Made by a program: the position numbers and the translations under genes. Source: Rhizophagus clarus (Eukaryota > Glomeromycota > Glomeromycetes > Glomerales > Glomeraceae). Taken from it: a stretch of DNA of 64,000 nt. The DNA is taken from NCBI GenBank assembly GCA_015698045.1, contig BLAL01000040.1:2003705-2067704 (forward strand), in the 5' to 3' direction. Below are positions 10,467-26,015 of this stretch, piece by piece; the first letter of the stretch is position 1, and each line of letters starts with the position of its first letter. The notes beneath the pieces are model-generated. The model saw only the letters and a list, made by a program, of their open reading frames with translations. It was not told the DNA's origin and made no database searches.

Positions 10467-12178
10467 TTACAAAATTAAAGAACCTAAGACAAGGGATACT
10501 ATAAAAAGAATGGCATTAGCCCAAAATACAATTTCTTCCATTCCGATAATAACTCCTTGATTATACAATTTATTCATCCATAAAGGACTTAAAATACTTG
10601 CTACACTTTCTAATACACTAATAGCGCCTAAGATTTGACCAGCTTGTGTTGGTAAAACATAAGTAGTAAATAAACTTCTCACAGCGGGAGTAGTTATAGT
10701 TGCCAAACTATTAATTACACATGCAAAATAAAACCAAAAGGGTTTCGCAGCTATGGCAAATAAAGTAAACCCTATTATTTCCATCGTAAGACCACCTCGC
10801 ATTGTCCATATATCTAAAGAACGAGCATATGATGATTGATAACGTGAACGAATTAAATGTAATAATGGTAAAAAAGCAGCTAATGCTAGAAAACGTGTAA
10901 ATGCTTGTAATGATAAAAAATAGCCATTTTCTAATGATGTCCAACCAAATTTGTATTTTGTATATAAATTTATGATTTCATTTTGAGCTGAATGAACAAT
11001 TCATAAAATAAAAATATATTAGTAAAAAAAGGTGTTTTTTTTTGTAAAATAAGATAATTTCGTTTTAACTTACCAGCTTGTGAAATTTTATAAATAAAAT
11101 AAATTACAGCTAAAATATATAAGGTATTTCTTCCTCTCCATAATCTATTTCTATCTCTATCACCATCACCTATTTCAATTGGGGATCCAGTAAGAATAAT
11201 TAACGGTGAAAAAAGATGTTTAAAAGAAGTGGAAGACGTTAAATAATTTCGTTCACGTATATCAGAAGGGACTGATTCTGGTAAAATAAATGAAACTACA
11301 AATAAAAATGTAATAAGAGAACATAGTGCTATATAAAATATCGAAAGAATGGATCCTGTGGCCTTTATAAGTAAAATAAAATGAGTATATGAATAAATTA
11401 ATTTTAGACATAGTGAATGAAGTAAAATATTCTTACCTTTACAATTAATCCACCGATAGTAGGACCAATAGCCATACCACAATATGCAGAAGCATGCATC
11501 CAACCAAAAGCAACACTTCTATTCTCACTATTAGTACAATCGCTTATATAAGCATGACATGCCGTATTTATAGCAATTACACCTCCAAGCAATCCTTGAA
11601 TAATTGATCCAACATATAACATCTTAATTCCTACTATCCTCCAATAATGTGCAACTATTAACATATTCACTATACTCAATATTATACCGAATGTTGATAA
11701 TCGAAATATAAATTTACGTCCCAAGTAATCTGATAACGTAGAAAGATATCCAATTGACAAAGTCACTATACATATGTTTATAAAAAATAATTAGTTTATT
11801 TTATAACGAAGTAAAAAAGAATTTAAAACAATAAGTTTATAATTAACCTGCAATATGTGATAGAGTTGTATACCACATCACATAATTTGATGCTAATATC
11901 TGAATTTCAGGTAAATTACAGTCATCATCATTCGATAAACCTTTATTTTGCTCTTTAAACTCTTTACATGCTAATTCCAAAATAAATTGTACTATAGGAG
12001 CTTCGATCGAAGTCATGATTATGGATAAAGTTACACTAAATGGTATCATCCATAATAAATGGGGTTTACGAAGTCTTCCTAACCATGATGTTTGAATATT
12101 GTCATTATCATTAAGTAAATAACTTGTTTCTGAAGCTTGTGGATTAATGTCACTATCAATATAATTCGTAGAAGCCAT
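10467..12178 (-). CDS. Major facilitator superfamily transporter
   Basis: Membrane carrier of the MFS with about 12 predicted helices; the substrate is unknown. The start is at 12176-12178 and the stop at 10467-10469. Exons are about 11846-12178, 11440-11768, 11070-11363 and 10467-10985. A polar N-terminus carries an ETSYLL motif, which could be an acidic di-leucine-type vacuolar sorting signal. After helix 1 (LLWMIPFSVTLSIIMTSIEA), exon 2 contains the MFS loop 2-3 signature in the form GYLSTLSDYLGRKF, and GWMHASAYCGMAIGPTIGGL is the motif-5-like helix. The pattern recalls the tetracycline-resistance/MFSD14-like branch. It converges on PGK (stop-to-stop distance about 190 bases). Confidence 0.88.
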
Positions 12179-12712
12179 TATATTATGTAATATTTAATGT
12201 ACAATTCTAATTATTAAGACATTTGATGAATGATGTAATCAATTTTTTTGCCTTTTCACTTGTTCAAAGTTCAAAATTCGTGTTAGGTGCAAAAAAGCTT
12301 TTTTGAAACGAAAAAAAATTATTCAGTTACAAGATTATGCTAAATTTACTTTGTGCATGCATTAAGGCTTTGTTTTTGACACTACCAATAAAATTCTGTG
12401 TAATCTTGGTACGATGTTGAATAATTTCAGTTTCTAATAAACTCTTTAAATTATTTTTCATAAAATAAAGTATTACTAAATGTTTAAAAAAAAAAAACTT
12501 TAAACCCTACTTTCTCTCTGGTGCTCTATTATATTTGTGGTCTTTCTTATACACCACCACCACCAGTTACTAATTGACGATAAAAAAAATTCCGCGTTAT
12601 ATTTACCCTATATACCATCCTTTACATTCTTTCCTCCGACTTACTTTCTTCGCGGAAATCAGGGTATACCCATTTCAACTAATCCAACCAAATTTCTTAC
12701 GATATATCCATA
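12179..12712. other. Divergent intergenic region, MFS and ARF6 genes
   Basis: No gene is seen. The last 150 bases before the ARF start are pyrimidine-rich (CTTTCTCTCTGG and CACCACCACCACC-like runs), plausible as a fungal core promoter or 5' leader. Confidence 0.35.
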
Positions 12713-13584
<872 letters not shown>

Positions 13585-14435
13585 TTTGTTCGAGATTAAG
13601 TGCATACATAGACTAAAGGTAATGGCTGGACCTCATATACGGATTTGAATATTTATTATTTTTATTATTATTTTCTTTCCATAAATAATAAAATAAAAGA
13701 ACGAAATTGTAACAGTAAAAATAATTAATTTATAGTATAATGAATGATTAATTATTTATTTCTTTAAGTCTTGATTTAAAGAATTAATTGAAAATTTAAT
13801 TCATTCACGTCAATTGAATATTACACCAAATGTAACAAACTTTTATGCGTCTTTTTTGTTGGAATGATAAACCAATAAAATGAGATAACGTAACTATTTT
13901 GATTGGTAATTAGCAAAATCTTTTTTTTGCGTTCTAAACACATGTTAAATAAATAAACCAAAAGAAGGCATGCACGATTATTTCAAAACAAAAATTATTC
14001 CTCAATTCCTGACTTTCAAAGTCTCATGAATATTATTATGTTAATAGGTATTTACACGAATAGAAGCTCATCTTCAAACATAGAAATATGAAAACTACGT
14101 TTTCAAACAAATACATAGTGAACATTCTCAAATCTGAATTTTTTTTTAATTAAGTGGTAGGTTTATATTACATGAAGGGGGCCAGAATATACAAATAAAT
14201 GCTCGCATATTTTTTATAACCATATTTCTATTTTTGACAATTTTTTTTTGGAACCGAATATTAAAGGGATCGATGTCGTGTAAAGTATGCAAGGTATGAC
14301 AATTGTTTGTTATCAACAAAGGGAAAAATTTGACATAAATTTCGAAAGATTGAGTTTGATTGAACTTCTTTCCATCAAAATTTTTGTTCCTGAACAAAAA
14401 ATCTTCAAATATTATTTCATTATAATTTATTAATA
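13585..14435. other. Intergenic region between ARF6 and GMD
   Basis: AT-rich with no supported gene. An 83-codon minus-strand frame (14146-14397) has no family features and no splice context and was not accepted. Confidence 0.4.
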
Positions 14436-16046
<1,611 letters not shown>

Positions 16047-16429
16047 AATTTAATTTATAACATATAATATATAACGTATATAATTTTTCTTTTTTATTAA
16101 ACCTTTTTGTCAAATAAATTAAAATAATTTTTTTATTTAACCTTATGGAACAGATTTCACGTGATTTTCGTAATACTAATTACTGTACTTTCTCTATATT
16201 AATTTATAATATTTTATATCATACTATCCTACAAATCTACGCGATCTGTTCAATTCGCTCAATGAATATTACAGTATTACGAATAGTCTATACTTGTGTA
16301 CAAATTTTAATTAGGGAAAAAAATTCACAAAGTTAAATCCGGGATATTAGTAGTTATAATAATATAATTTGTTCCCGCATATATTTTAATAGTTCATAAG
16401 GAACTTTAGCCCAAGACTTAAGTACCACA

Positions 16430-17242
16430 TTATGGGTTATCCAAATCAAGAGATTTCTTTCTTGGAAAAATTAGAAAATAGGCACTGCGAAGCACATTAC
16501 TCAGAGCAAAACTACTAAAGAACAATAATATTGAAGATAAATATCCCTCATTACAATATAAAAAGAAACATATGTATCCCACATGCAAATAAATTTGAAA
16601 AATAAAAGGGTATATAAATATGTATAATAATCTGCCTTTTTGAACCTTCTTTTTCAAAATAAATATGACGATGCAAATCAAAAACAATGGGATTGCAAGC
16701 AATATAGAAAAGATACTAATCCATTGAAATATGATCATAAATCCTGAAGATGGAAAATAGATTTTTAAATAGAATTGAAAAATCATTTGATTAGCGTAAA
16801 GTGGAACAAATAAAAAGCCCCGAATAACGTTACGCCAATAGCTATTAGTTATAATCTGCGTTAAAGTAATCGCACCGCATAAAGAATACATTATGAGGGA
16901 ACATATATTGATAAAGTTAGGCACAATTTCATCATTTAATGAGAAGAATTTGATCGTCATGTATGTCATAAGGGCCAATAATGCCATAAATTGTATTACT
17001 GCAGTTCGGATTACGAATCTTTTTAATTGAGCGATAAACCCTTCCTCTTCGTCAGAAGGACTTGAAAAGAAAGTTAGTAGTAAACCAACTGTGAAGGATA
17101 AATAATTTCCGAATGCAACGGTTGCAACGTCACGAACTATGACATTGCACTTGGTTGAAGCGGACGATACGTTAATTAAAAACATAAAAAAAATGAACCA
17201 TGATAAAGATTTGAGTAGAAATGAGGAAAGAAATTTCTTCAT
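16430..17242 (-). CDS. Orphan polytopic membrane protein, about seven helices
   Basis: Not recognised. One uninterrupted 270-codon frame. The N-terminus MKKFLSSFLLKSLSWFIFFM, with SSAS near residue 29, looks like a cleavable signal peptide. About seven hydrophobic segments follow (roughly residues 40-60, 74-96, 108-128, 133-153, 165-195, 203-225 and 230-252), with a basic tail FPRKKSLDLDNP. The acidic loop SSPSDEEEG lies between the first two helices. The topology resembles a seven-helix receptor with a signal peptide, but no receptor motif is visible, so this is only a description. A 270-codon open frame in DNA this AT-rich argues against chance. Confidence 0.55.
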   Translation of the reverse strand: MKKFLSSFLLKSLSWFIFFMFLINVSSASTKCNVIVRDVATVAFGNYLSFTVGLLLTFFSSPSDEEEGFIAQLKRFVIRTAVIQFMALLALMTYMTIKFFSLNDEIVPNFINICSLIMYSLCGAITLTQIITNSYWRNVIRGFLFVPLYANQMIFQFYLKIYFPSSGFMIIFQWISIFSILLAIPLFLICIVIFILKKKVQKGRLLYIFIYPFIFQIYLHVGYICFFLYCNEGYLSSILLFFSSFALSNVLRSAYFLIFPRKKSLDLDNP

Positions 17243-18713
17243 CGTAAATTTATAATATAAACGATTGATAATTATCGAGTAACCTCCTTAATTGATTTCA
17301 AAGAAGAATAATAAAGGAAAGGTTGATTGTAAGAAATAGAAATCATAGAATTCGAAGAAATGAGAAGAATAGGAAGGTTCATTTAAAAACTTTCGCGGTA
17401 ACACTGCTTTCAAATTCATTCTCCAAATGACCATATAAATTTGGTCCGTTTATCATTACTTTATAAAGAACCGTTAGAAAAAAAGCGTTGAAACCTGATT
17501 ATATAATAAAGATATCTGGCAGGAACAAAAAATGGAAAGGTAATTACTTATTAATGGCGATTATAATACACAGAGAAATAAAAAAGGCCATTCATTTGTA
17601 ATTGTTATCAATCTTTGATTCCGATTTAAATCTAACTTTATTAATATTAAGTAATAACTATTTATAGAAGATATATAAAACCAATTATTAATGATAAATT
17701 GATAGCGATGGATTAAGGTTGCTTGTCTAAGCCTCTTCAAAATTCTATGCTTAATTTCAAGGTTTCAAATATAATTTTGAATTGCTGCCGGTGGCGCAGT
17801 TTCATAATAATATTATAGTTTCGTCCAAATTTCACCTTTTTGATATTACGCCTACCTGTTAAAATCCCCTAGTTTCGCCGGCAATGGTGGGCTAGTAAAT
17901 GCACAGCCTCAAAGAAATTTGTTCTTTATTCCTATGAAAAAGGAATTCCGGAATTTTCCTGGAATCTGTCTTCATTGTCCAGATCAACGTCCGGAATCCT
18001 AAATTTCCGGATGTCCATTTCCGGATGTCCGTAACCTTCAGAACATTTCCGACATTTTCGGGCATCTCTCTGTCATTTCTTTTGTAGGGTAGATTTAAGA
18101 CTAAAGATAAGTCAAGTAAACGAAAAAATTTTATCGATATGAATGAAATAATGAGGATAGACTTCAAATCAGTGATATGTTTGTTTATTGGTCCGATTAT
18201 GCATTGAAACACTATTCGGACATTAAGATATTGGGAACCGGAAAGCATATCAATTACGGCGTTTTTAACACTTGCCGAGAGTAACTCGGTGGAGGTTAAA
18301 ATAAAATAAAAATTACCGCTGTACTCTGTACTTGGATTAGAGCTTGATATAACTTTTACCTTATACCGAATGTGCCAAGTGTCCCGTATATTATGATATA
18401 GAAACATATCTGATATACTGTACTGCTTAATTTTTCGTAATTATAATGGGCCAGGCTGAATCAAATGCTTGTTGTATAATAATATGTGTATTTAATTTTT
18501 TTCATGGTGTTATCTTGCGCCGGGTCTATACTTCCCGATCGCTAACGATTAGTCTAAAACAGATTTTATTTAATTATAATTATAAAAATGACTACTTAAG
18601 TATTATAATTATACAACTTTTTAAGCCCTATTTACAAAAAAAAAAAGACTAATAAAATTAAAAAAAATTGATCTATAAAATAAAATACGATTCATAATTT
18701 AATATTACTAATT
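17243..18713. other. Intergenic region with a possible decayed element
   Basis: No confident gene. A 171-codon minus-strand frame (17892-18407) has no recognised motif. Its 3' part overlaps a small block of the repeated word TTTCCGGATGTCC (about 18002-18032) and unusually G/C-rich DNA, which suggests a relic of a repeat. A 68-codon plus-strand frame at 18446 starts MGQAESNACCIIICVFNFF, faintly like the first helix of small Pmp3-type proteolipids, but the rest does not follow; at best it is a fragment. Confidence 0.3.
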
Positions 18714-21700
18714 TTAAATTGACTCAGCTTTATCATTATTATCTAGAGTTTTTGATTGTTCTTGTTCTATTATTGGTTGAGTTTGTGTCTCATCGTCATT
18801 ATTATTCTCATTGACTTGTTCATTTTCACTTTCATTTCCACTCATACGTCTACTTGATTGAATACCATGTTCTTCGTTAATGTATTCACTATTCTCTCTT
18901 GAAGTTACATTCGTTGTCGATGTTGATTCCCTAAAATGTACCATTCTAATTTTTTCTCCTTCTCCAAGAATATCGATTAAATCTCTAGAGGCCCTTACTT
19001 CTGGCAAACTTCTACGACGTAAACTTAGATCATTATATTCAATCCTGGACATGCGCCCAATAGGGCCAGGATTTGTTTTACGACGTTTTAAAGGTGGTGC
19101 CATTATACGTCCTGTACCTTCTTCTTGTGAGAATGCATACCCTCGCATTGGTTCTGTTAATCCTGTTCGCATAAATGTCATGCTTGTAGGAACATCTTGT
19201 ACTTCTAAACTATTACTAATATATTCTGGCGGTATAGGAGGAACAGGTGGTGTAGGTGATCGAGCATCTAAATTTGTACGATCCGTAGCAAAACTTGGTC
19301 GTGCAGAATAAGTAAACACTCCTCCTTCGGCAAATATAGGCGATATTGATTCATTTCTAGAATACAATGATTCTTTTGTTGATTGTCTAGCTAAGCTTAC
19401 ACTTCTATATATGCGTGGATCACTTGTGAAATTATGTTTTGGATCGGCTTTGATAATTTCTTGAATAATATTTACATCAGTGGGTTTGTAGTTTCTTTGG
19501 TAATATTTCAAAGAATATCTTGGAAGCATAGAAATAAATACGGTTAATATTACACAGAACCAAAATACCCCTCCACCAAACACAATGAAATCAAATCCAT
19601 ATATATCTGAAAACGGAATTAAACTATAGACAGATATATAAAGCAAAATTAAAGCTATCGACCCATAAACTGAAATAAAATGAAATATTGTCCAACATTG
19701 TGCATTGAATCCAGTGAATAAATTTGCCATCGTGATACATGAAACTGCCATCGTCGTTCCCATTTCAAGGTAATCAGGTGTACGTCCTTTATCATTGACA
19801 CTTCCATTTTGATAAGCAAAATATGAAACAAAGAAGCATATCACAGATTGATAAATACCTTCAAGCATATAATATAAAAATGTTTGCATCGTATAAGCTT
19901 CACGATTAATACCTCTCTTATATAATTCAGGTACTTCGGTAGCAACATTATCGGGCACATCCCGATCAAATACACCAATTGATAGTACAGCTACACATGT
20001 GAAGAATAAATTCCAAAATAATGTATAAGTGTATTCGAAGACAATAGTTGTAGAATAACCGCAAAAGAATTGATACCAAAATAAAGTTCCAACTCCTATC
20101 ATATTTTTATAAAAGAAATTGAGAATCATGGAGGAATTTCGAATATATGCATAATGTCCATGAACTAACAAGAGGCGAGTAAGATATCGAAACTGCGCAA
20201 TAGCATAATCTGATGCCATAACAGCCTGTAATCCCTCTTCTCCTGCAACTCCTATACCAATATGTGCGGCTTGAATCATACTAACATCATTAGCACCATC
20301 ACCAATAGCACACGTCATTACATTTTTCCCCTCCTTAACTAATTCGACAACTTTAGCTTTCTGTAATGGTGACACACGGCAACAAATAACACCTTTGCAT
20401 CGACAGGCCAAATCTAATAATAAGTTCTTACTCCACGGTTCTTCCAAAGCATACTTTAATGCTACTCCATCGATAATCAAAGCATGCCCTCCAGGTCTTG
20501 GTGAATTTGATACACCAGAAATAATGGAAAGGCTTCTCCCCAAACTCATTTCACGTGCATGTGAAGTTGATGATCGAGGAGCATTGTTAACCGACATAAC
20601 AGGGGGAACTTGAGAGCGTATATTGTTTTGAATATCCTGATCAGTAGGAAAGAATTTTTCAACAGCATTACGCATTTGTTCATAAGCGCTACCCGATTCT
20701 CCATAAGCACCTCCACGAACAATAATGAGGTTCATGTCTCTACTTAATAAGCATGTCGAAAATCCGATACTTATTGCAGTTTCCATCTTATCACCTGTCA
20801 AAACCCATATTTTAATACCTGCGCGTTTAAGAGTTGCAATACACTCTGGAACACCGTCTTGCAGGCGATCTTCGATTGCAGTAGCACCAAGCAGTATTAG
20901 ATCTTTTTCAATTCGATTGCTAACTATTTCAACCCTTTTATCACGATCTACAATTGATGATGACGCTTCCCGAAACTCATTATTCCATTTTTGATAAAAA
21001 CCAGGATCAATATCTGCATAACCTAAGCAAAGCGTCCGAAGACCTATTTTTTAACAAAGAAGTTGTTAGATTAAGATTATAACAAATTTGAAATCAAATC
21101 TAAAAAAATTGTCTTGTTTACCCTCTTTTGCAAATTCTTCTAAATGCTCGCCAGTTATATTTGCCCTATAGTCTTGGCCACTCTTTAGTCGTTCAAAAAT
21201 GACATTATCAGCTCCTTTACAAAATAAGGTTATACGGCCATCCGTTGGCGATCGTACAATAATACTCATTCTTTTCCTTGAACTTGTAAACTCAAGAATA
21301 TTTAATAACTCAAAGTGAACTTCATTACCGTCTGGTGTAGTAATAACAATGTGATCAGTTTCGCGAGAACGAAAAGTATAACCCACGTCTTTAGCAGCTT
21401 GTACAAGCGCAGCTTCATCAGGTGATTGGGCTTTATATTGTTGTTCTCCGTCAGAATTTGTATTGACCAACACGGTATGACAAATTGCAAGAAGGGTGAA
21501 AAAGTCATTTATGGATTTTGAATGATTAGAATTAGTCATATCTTGTTTAAGTTCGTTGTCGGTAAATGGCTTATTTTCGTTTTTTTCTTTCTTTTCCTTT
21601 TTTTTTTCATTAATCTTTTTAGAAGAGCCTGATTTAGGAATATCTGGTTGAGAATCAGTTTTTGTATTTGATACTAGAGATGGCGTCGATTTACCATTAT

Positions 21701-23532
21701 CATTGCTCGGGGTGAGTGTATCATTTTCGACGTCATTCCCTGAAACTTCACCATGATAAACTTTCCCACCTATAGAACATTTACGAAATTCCATTACATT
21801 TCGTGTTAAAGTGCCAGTTTTATCGGAAAAAATATATTCAATTTGACCTATTTAATAATCATAAACTAATGTTAGCCAAACAAATATATGTAGAAAGTAT
21901 TTACTTAATAAAATATACCTAAATCATCTGATAGATTCCAATTTTTAGGAATGCAAGGCGTATCAGTTTCAGGATAACGCATTTCATCATCCATGAAAAT
22001 AAAGAACGCCTAAGAATATTAAAATTTATTATTTAGATAATATATAATAATATTTAAAGCGAGTGACCAAACTTACTTGAACCGACTTAACAAATTCAAT
22101 TGATAAGTACAATGAAATGGGAACAATGTTTTGAAAAGCAATTAAGGCATTACTATAAATCAATACAATTAATAAGAAGCAAATATAATATAAAAGGAGA
22201 AGCGAGAATAAAATAATTATTTTTTACCAGAAAGCTAAAAAGGCATTTAGTCCAATCCCTCTATTCCCTTGTTCAATATATGTTGCGTTCTTTCCTAAAT
22301 TATTTGTTTCCCAAATTTTGCTACCAACGGCACACAAAGCACACATAAGTCCCATTATGGCCAAGTTCGCAATGCTAAATAAAAAAATCTTAATTAGCTC
22401 GACCATATTAAAATCTTAGTAATTATGCGAATAAAAATAATAACATACACTTGTGGATTCATCATTTTTTCAATACGACTTCTTTTTGAAGGTGTATTAC
22501 CAGAGTTTAATGAAAGCTTGGTATCAGTACCAGTAAAAACTACCAAACCAATGACCCACTCAGTATTTTTTAATACACAACCCCTTAGTAACATAGAATT
22601 CAAATTAATCGGAACTTTGATAGGTCCGCCGCGAGAACGCGGTCTATCTGGTAGTCCAAAAGGAAAAACCAGTGTAGCATTATAAGAAAATAAGTTTGTT
22701 GTAGGAGGTTCTGAGTCAACGTAGAACTGAATATGTGCACAATCTTGTGGCGTTGTTAAATGATCAGTTTCTGGGACACTTGATCTTATTTTTAAATTTG
22801 TTTCACCATCAAGATTTTTCGTTTCGACATAACAAAGTGAATTAGGTTCCGATGTAGAAAGAATGATGATGTCTAACAACATAGTATAATTAAAAATAAT
22901 TTCATCAAAAATTACTCAACAGGCTGCATTGACTATATTGACCTACCAGCTGGAATAAAATCATCATTATGTAATTTAATGAAATCTCCGACACGCACAT
23001 CTTTGAATAATGTTTCCTTCCATTCCGGATTTTCTCCTCTTACTGGTTTGCTAACTGAAGTTTTTTTGTTAAATAAGGATATTATTAAATTAATGAAGGA
23101 ATTGGACGTTACGTTAACATAATTTACGTTCTTCCAATTCCCCAATGTCCACGTTTTCCTATTGTTAACGGATCTGTCAGTTACATGACGTTTAAAATCT
23201 TCAAATCCATCTTTAATTGAAGTTATACCCAAAATTATAAACATGGGTAATGCTGCAACTATAGGTTGAATCGTAGCAAATTCTGGGAACCATTGTAATA
23301 CGACTAATAATAAGAAGAAAAAATTGGCAATACGTCGAAATTGTTCATATAAATTTTTCGGGATAAAAGTAAAAATGTTGTATTTTGAGGTTAAGACTTC
23401 ATTTGAAACATATTTTTGTTTTGGATTTCCATGCTTATCAAGTTTTGCTTGAGGTATAGGTTCATTGACATATACTTGACGAGCATTTAATTGTGGTTTT
23501 CTAGGTTTCCAAAATTTTAAACGAGAGAACAT
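18714..23532 (-). CDS. P4-type ATPase, phospholipid flippase (Dnf-like)
   Basis: Moves phospholipids to the cytosolic leaflet of plasma, Golgi or endosomal membranes, usually with a Cdc50 partner. The start is at 23530-23532 (MFSRLKFWKPRKPQLNARQV) and the stop at 18714-18716. The order is normal: N-terminal FIPKNLYEQFRRIANFFFL, actuator motif KNLDGETNLK (the TGES-equivalent DGET), the P4-specific helix-4 word PISLYLS, phosphorylation site DKTGTLT (about 21810-21830), nucleotide domain QSPDEAALVQAA and FTSSRKRMSI, hinge GDGANDVSMIQ, then six C-terminal helices. A long serine- and charge-rich tail (about 200 residues) contains proline clusters and may hold regulatory phosphosites. About nine exons and some 1,300 residues. 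It is closest to the Dnf1/Dnf2 group by general pattern; the exact class needs a tree. Confidence 0.93.
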
Positions 23533-23882
23533 CTCTTTTGACCCAATACCTTATTGGAAAAAAGGAAAAAGATGTCATTTTGTCATTTACATTATCGACA
23601 TTTTTTAAATATCCGAATTCGGTAAATGCTCCCTTTTTCCGGAAATTATATATTATAGTTACGGCTTACGGCTATTTATAACTAGATCTTGGCGGCAAGA
23701 TCTATTATTATAAATTTAACCAGTTATGTACCTGATATTCCGATATCACGTGGAAACCTTAAATAGTTTATCCATTTTTATCATGAAGTAATTTAACTCG
23801 TGTAACATTCACATTTTTAAGAAAAACCCTGAAATCACTCTTACCTCAACTTTACAGTTCGAAAACATTTTTGATATTTAAT
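23533..23882. other. Divergent intergenic region, flippase and glycosyltransferase-like genes
   Basis: No gene is seen in these 350 bases. An imperfect TAGATCTTG..CAAGATCTA inverted repeat lies at about 23681-23704. The promoters of both flanking genes must lie here. Confidence 0.35.
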
Positions 23883-25826
23883 ATGTTAGACAAAGACCAA
23901 ACACATTCATTACTTTACCGAAATCCGGCGCCAAATTTTAGCCGTTTGTTTAGTCGCAGAAGCAACACTATTAGACTCACACTTGTTACTTTATTCGTAG
24001 GTACAACAATATGGCTAATGATCTTAAAACCTTTAGCTGAATCCGACACTTCAACTGGTTTCAGTGGTTTAACGAAAATTAAAAAACAATCTACACAACC
24101 AACATGGCAAATAGACTTAAAAAAAACTATTGATGAACGATTTAGTGCATATAAAAAAGAACAATTCGAAGAAGCAGCTTTAAAAAAGAACAGATTGATT
24201 CCGGTAACAGCAGTATTATTAAATTGGAAAAGAGTAGAGAGTTTGCAAACAGCAGTTAATTATATTTCAAAATATCCATTCATAAAAGAAATTCTTGTAT
24301 GGAACAATAATAATGAAACTAGAGTTTATAATAAGGTAGGATTACCTTTAATTATTTGTTGGAGTTCTCGAAATCAGTTGTTTATTCCGTTTACCCTTTT
24401 CTAGGACTTTAAGCTTAATAATAGTGATGTTGAATTATATGTGTTTAATTCCGAAGAGAATCTTCATGATCTTTCAAAATATACAACTTGTTCAATGGCA
24501 AAATATGATTATTGTTATTTTCAAGATGATGATTGGTTAAATTTATACATGGATAGTTTATATACAAATTTCCTTGAAAATCCAAATTTAATTCACTCAA
24601 ATTCAATGCCAGTTGTCTATTTAGAAAGCAGAAGGTGGATGTTTGCAAATGCAGATAAAAATCTTCATACTGGATTCACATGGCTTGGATATGGTTCTTT
24701 TGTATCACGCGCAAAAGTTCAAAGATTTTTAGGTCAACTTGGTTCAATTTCCTTAATTAAAGATAGGTTAAAGCTTGCAGATAGGTACTTTTCTTTATGG
24801 ACGAATCAATATCCATATCAGTTATCAAATCCATTAACACCTTTAGACCAAAAGGATGGATGGGGTGTGGATCAATGGAATATGGTCTACAATAATATTG
24901 TAAGTTCTAAATTTGACGTTTTATGAAAATGGTAGCATTTTTATAAAAAAAAATATAACAATATCTCTAATTTAATTTTCAGTTAGATGCAACTCAAAAG
25001 TTATATACGGCATTAGCTGTAAAATCGAGTTCTGAACTTTTCACTCGCGAAGAAGAGAAACCTTATTATAATGACAGAATTATCAGGTAAATTAATACTT
25101 AATGGTTTATATAAATATAATTTTTAATTTTAGTAATATTATTAGGGCTCCATGTTTAAATGATAAATGTCTTTTTCTGACGAATATTGATCCATTTCCT
25201 CATCCGTCTCGCATTTATTATGCAAATAATATTACACACGTTCGTGATCAGGAATCAAAATTTAATAAATTAGATTTTCCTAGCAAATTTTTTTGGAATA
25301 ATTATGCATATCATTATGCTGTTGATTCTGATGAAAAAACATGTTGGAATTCATATAAAAGTAAATTCAAAATATTTTTTAATTAGTTTTTTTTAAGAGA
25401 ACAAACTTACAACTTTTTTGTATAACTTTATAGTTCCAAAGATTGGTGATTATTTTGGATTACAGTTTGTTGAACCAAGATTTCCAAAAAAGATTACGCT
25501 TATATCATCAAAAAATTTTGATCCATCTTTTAATATTCGAGTTTCTTCAGATGGAAATAGATGGGTAAACAAAAATTATTATTTAAATTCTCCTTTTTTT
25601 GGCAAAAAAAACAATTAATTTATTAATATATATTTCTTTTTTCCTAATTCAGCGGACATGCAATATAATTAAAACCAGTAATACCGATTACAAAAAAAGT
25701 GTTACATTTAAATTTAATTGTTCAAATACTGTTAAAAACATTAGATTCATAAGGATTGAAGCTTCAAAGAATTTTCTTGAACCATTTGAAATTTGTTCTT
25801 TAATTTTAGAAGAATTAAATGTATGA
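23883..25826 (+). CDS. Type II membrane glycosyltransferase-like protein with discoidin-like C-terminus
   Basis: Likely Golgi enzyme; the sugar and acceptor are unknown. The ATG at 23883 gives a short cytosolic tail with basic residues (FSRLFSRRSNTIRL), then one membrane anchor (LVTLFVGTTIWLMIL), a stem, and a GT-A-like domain: VTAVLLNWKRVESLQTAVNY, ILVWNNNNE and a DXD-type motif in YCYFQDDDWLNLYM. This order resembles the exostosin/GT64 pattern (a strand, then VWNN, then DDD). The C-terminal exons (about 25140-25826) contain AVDSDEKTCWNS and GDYFGLQF, which look like an F5/8 (discoidin) carbohydrate-binding fold. Six or seven exons; the stop is TGA at 25824-25826. Family placement is by eye. 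Confidence 0.75.
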
Positions 25827-26015
25827 TAAGTAATAATATATAAAATTTATATAATTTAATGTTAAGTATTAAGGAAAAATTCACAGATCTTGTATACATA
25901 CACTTTGATAATTTAGATAATAATTAGAACATCATCAAACCTTGTAATAAATCAATTGTATATTTTTCAGAAATTTATTATTGTTCATTAAGGCATTTAA
26001 AATAAATTTAACAAT

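Noticed and set aside
17892..18407. 171-codon minus-strand frame
   Set aside because: No family, signal or splice features; it crosses a short TTTCCGGATGTCC repeat. Kept only as a possible relic in the intergenic entry.
18446..18652. MGQAESNACCIIICVF frame as a Pmp3-like proteolipid
   Set aside because: Only the first hydrophobic stretch is suggestive; the second helix and conserved glycines are absent.
18880..20994. Plus-strand frames of 72-143 codons
   Set aside because: Shadows of the flippase gene on the opposite strand.
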